Source of the DNA: Calothrix sp. PCC 7716
Lineage (GTDB): Bacteria; Cyanobacteriota; Cyanobacteriia; Cyanobacteriales; Nostocaceae
Direction: 5' to 3'
Assembly (NCBI RefSeq): GCF_019977735.1
Contig: NZ_AP025018.1
Coordinates: 7,134,580-7,198,579, forward strand
DNA length: 64,000 nucleotides
Position 1 is the first letter of the stretch. Each line of letters opens with the position of its first letter. A model generated the notes under the pieces. It did not search any database, was not told the origin of the DNA, and saw nothing but the letters and a program-made list of their open reading frames with translations. Below, in pieces: positions 63,759 through 64,000 of the stretch. The translations under genes were made by a program, and so were the position numbers.

Positions 63759-64000
63759 ATGAGATTAACACCTTGGTCGCTCTTTATCTTGATGGCAATA
63801 GGGATAATAGTTAATATTCCGGTTAGTCTCCTTGCTCAATCTCAACCTATACAGCAAGTAGGACAACCAAACAGCGAAGAAGAAGTCAAGCAAAAGAATC
63901 TACAAGTGCTTCGATTGTACATGGAAGGCAATTACACAGATGCTATTAACCTTGCAGAGCGTACTTTGGCAATTGCTCAAAAGATATTAGGAAAAGAACA
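63759..64000 (+). CDS. TPR-repeat protein, 5' end only
   Basis: 80 codons before the window ends. A signal peptide (MRLTPWSLFILMAIGIIVNI with cleavage near LLAQ-S, residue ~25) is followed by a Gln/Glu-rich stretch. The first TPR motif then begins, with LRLYMEGNYTDAINLAERTL. The layout matches secreted cyanobacterial TPR proteins that often end in a CHAT protease domain, but that part is outside the window. Confidence 0.75.
   Translation, partial: MRLTPWSLFILMAIGIIVNIPVSLLAQSQPIQQVGQPNSEEEVKQKNLQVLRLYMEGNYTDAINLAERTLAIAQKILGKE

Noticed and set aside
1-64000. General reassignment of TAG as a sense codon
   Set aside because: TAG is used as the normal stop in glgC, the first partial ORF and the AraC gene at 32773-33906, so only local readthrough or mutation can explain the in-frame cases.
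1-64000. tRNA or rRNA genes
   Set aside because: I looked for T-loop GGTTCRANNCC plus CCA-adjacent stems and rRNA landmarks and found none that fold convincingly.

Overview
The window looks like chromosomal DNA from a filamentous, probably heterocyst-forming cyanobacterium (Nostocales). The evidence is a cyanobacterial-type glgC, a tandem array of high-light-inducible (Hli) proteins, glycolate dehydrogenase glcE-glcF, DevBCA-type glycolipid exporters, an SLH/OprB porin, an ndhA copy, a WGxxG protein and many short dispersed palindromic repeats. The DNA is AT-rich. By eye I counted about 85 copies of the palindrome GGCGCC, against a handful expected by chance, and no copy of the usual cyanobacterial HIP1 octamer GCGATCGC.

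Left part (1-24 kb): mostly intact housekeeping and accessory genes. In order: a truncated ORF, glgC, a DnaJ-family chaperone, a leucine-rich-repeat-variant protein, a VanY-type peptidase, four tandem hli genes with a terminator, a 1046-aa membrane protein with seven internal repeats, a complete ISL3 insertion sequence with inverted repeats and a probable target duplication, a secreted HEAT-repeat protein, a Gly/Thr-rich WGxxG protein, cysA, a CBS-PAS histidine kinase paired with a receiver-kinase hybrid, and glcE-glcF joined by a 22-bp minisatellite.

Middle part (24-36 kb): accessory and decaying DNA. It holds a shortened DUF6745-like gene and a fragment of a second copy, an AbiE system whose toxin gene has an early amber codon, and a two-gene operon coding for a RelE-domain/superfamily-1 helicase fusion and a coiled-coil tail-anchored protein. 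It also holds a DUF4058 gene, an alpha/beta hydrolase without a start codon, an AraC regulator broken by a ~218-bp inverted-repeat element, and a full-length ndhA copy with one in-frame TAG.

Right-centre part (35-51 kb): exporters and their regulators. A devB-devC-fasciclin-devA operon is divergent from a MarR gene, with three TCAACNNGTTGA operators between them. A second devC is paired with a GAP/LysE-type gene. A TetR gene is divergent from a COQ4-like gene, and the TetR-type operator recurs upstream of the second devC and of an AI-2E-type permease gene. A RelE/YafQ toxin-antitoxin pair follows. A second MarR gene is divergent from a DUF2269 membrane protein and an iron-uptake-type porin, with TTAGCCGCCTAA operators.

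Right end (51-64 kb): a frameshifted methyltransferase, a MATE exporter, an intact AraC regulator, hypothetical genes, a GNAT acetyltransferase, remnants of a LysR regulator and a third devC, a very large DUF4011-type helicase with internally amplified repeats and a nuclease domain (broken by a small deletion), an Uma2-family gene and the start of a TPR protein. The concentration of broken genes between about 24 and 58 kb marks this as an eroding accessory region. The most novel-looking intact unit is the RelE-helicase/coiled-coil operon at 27.3-30.4 kb.
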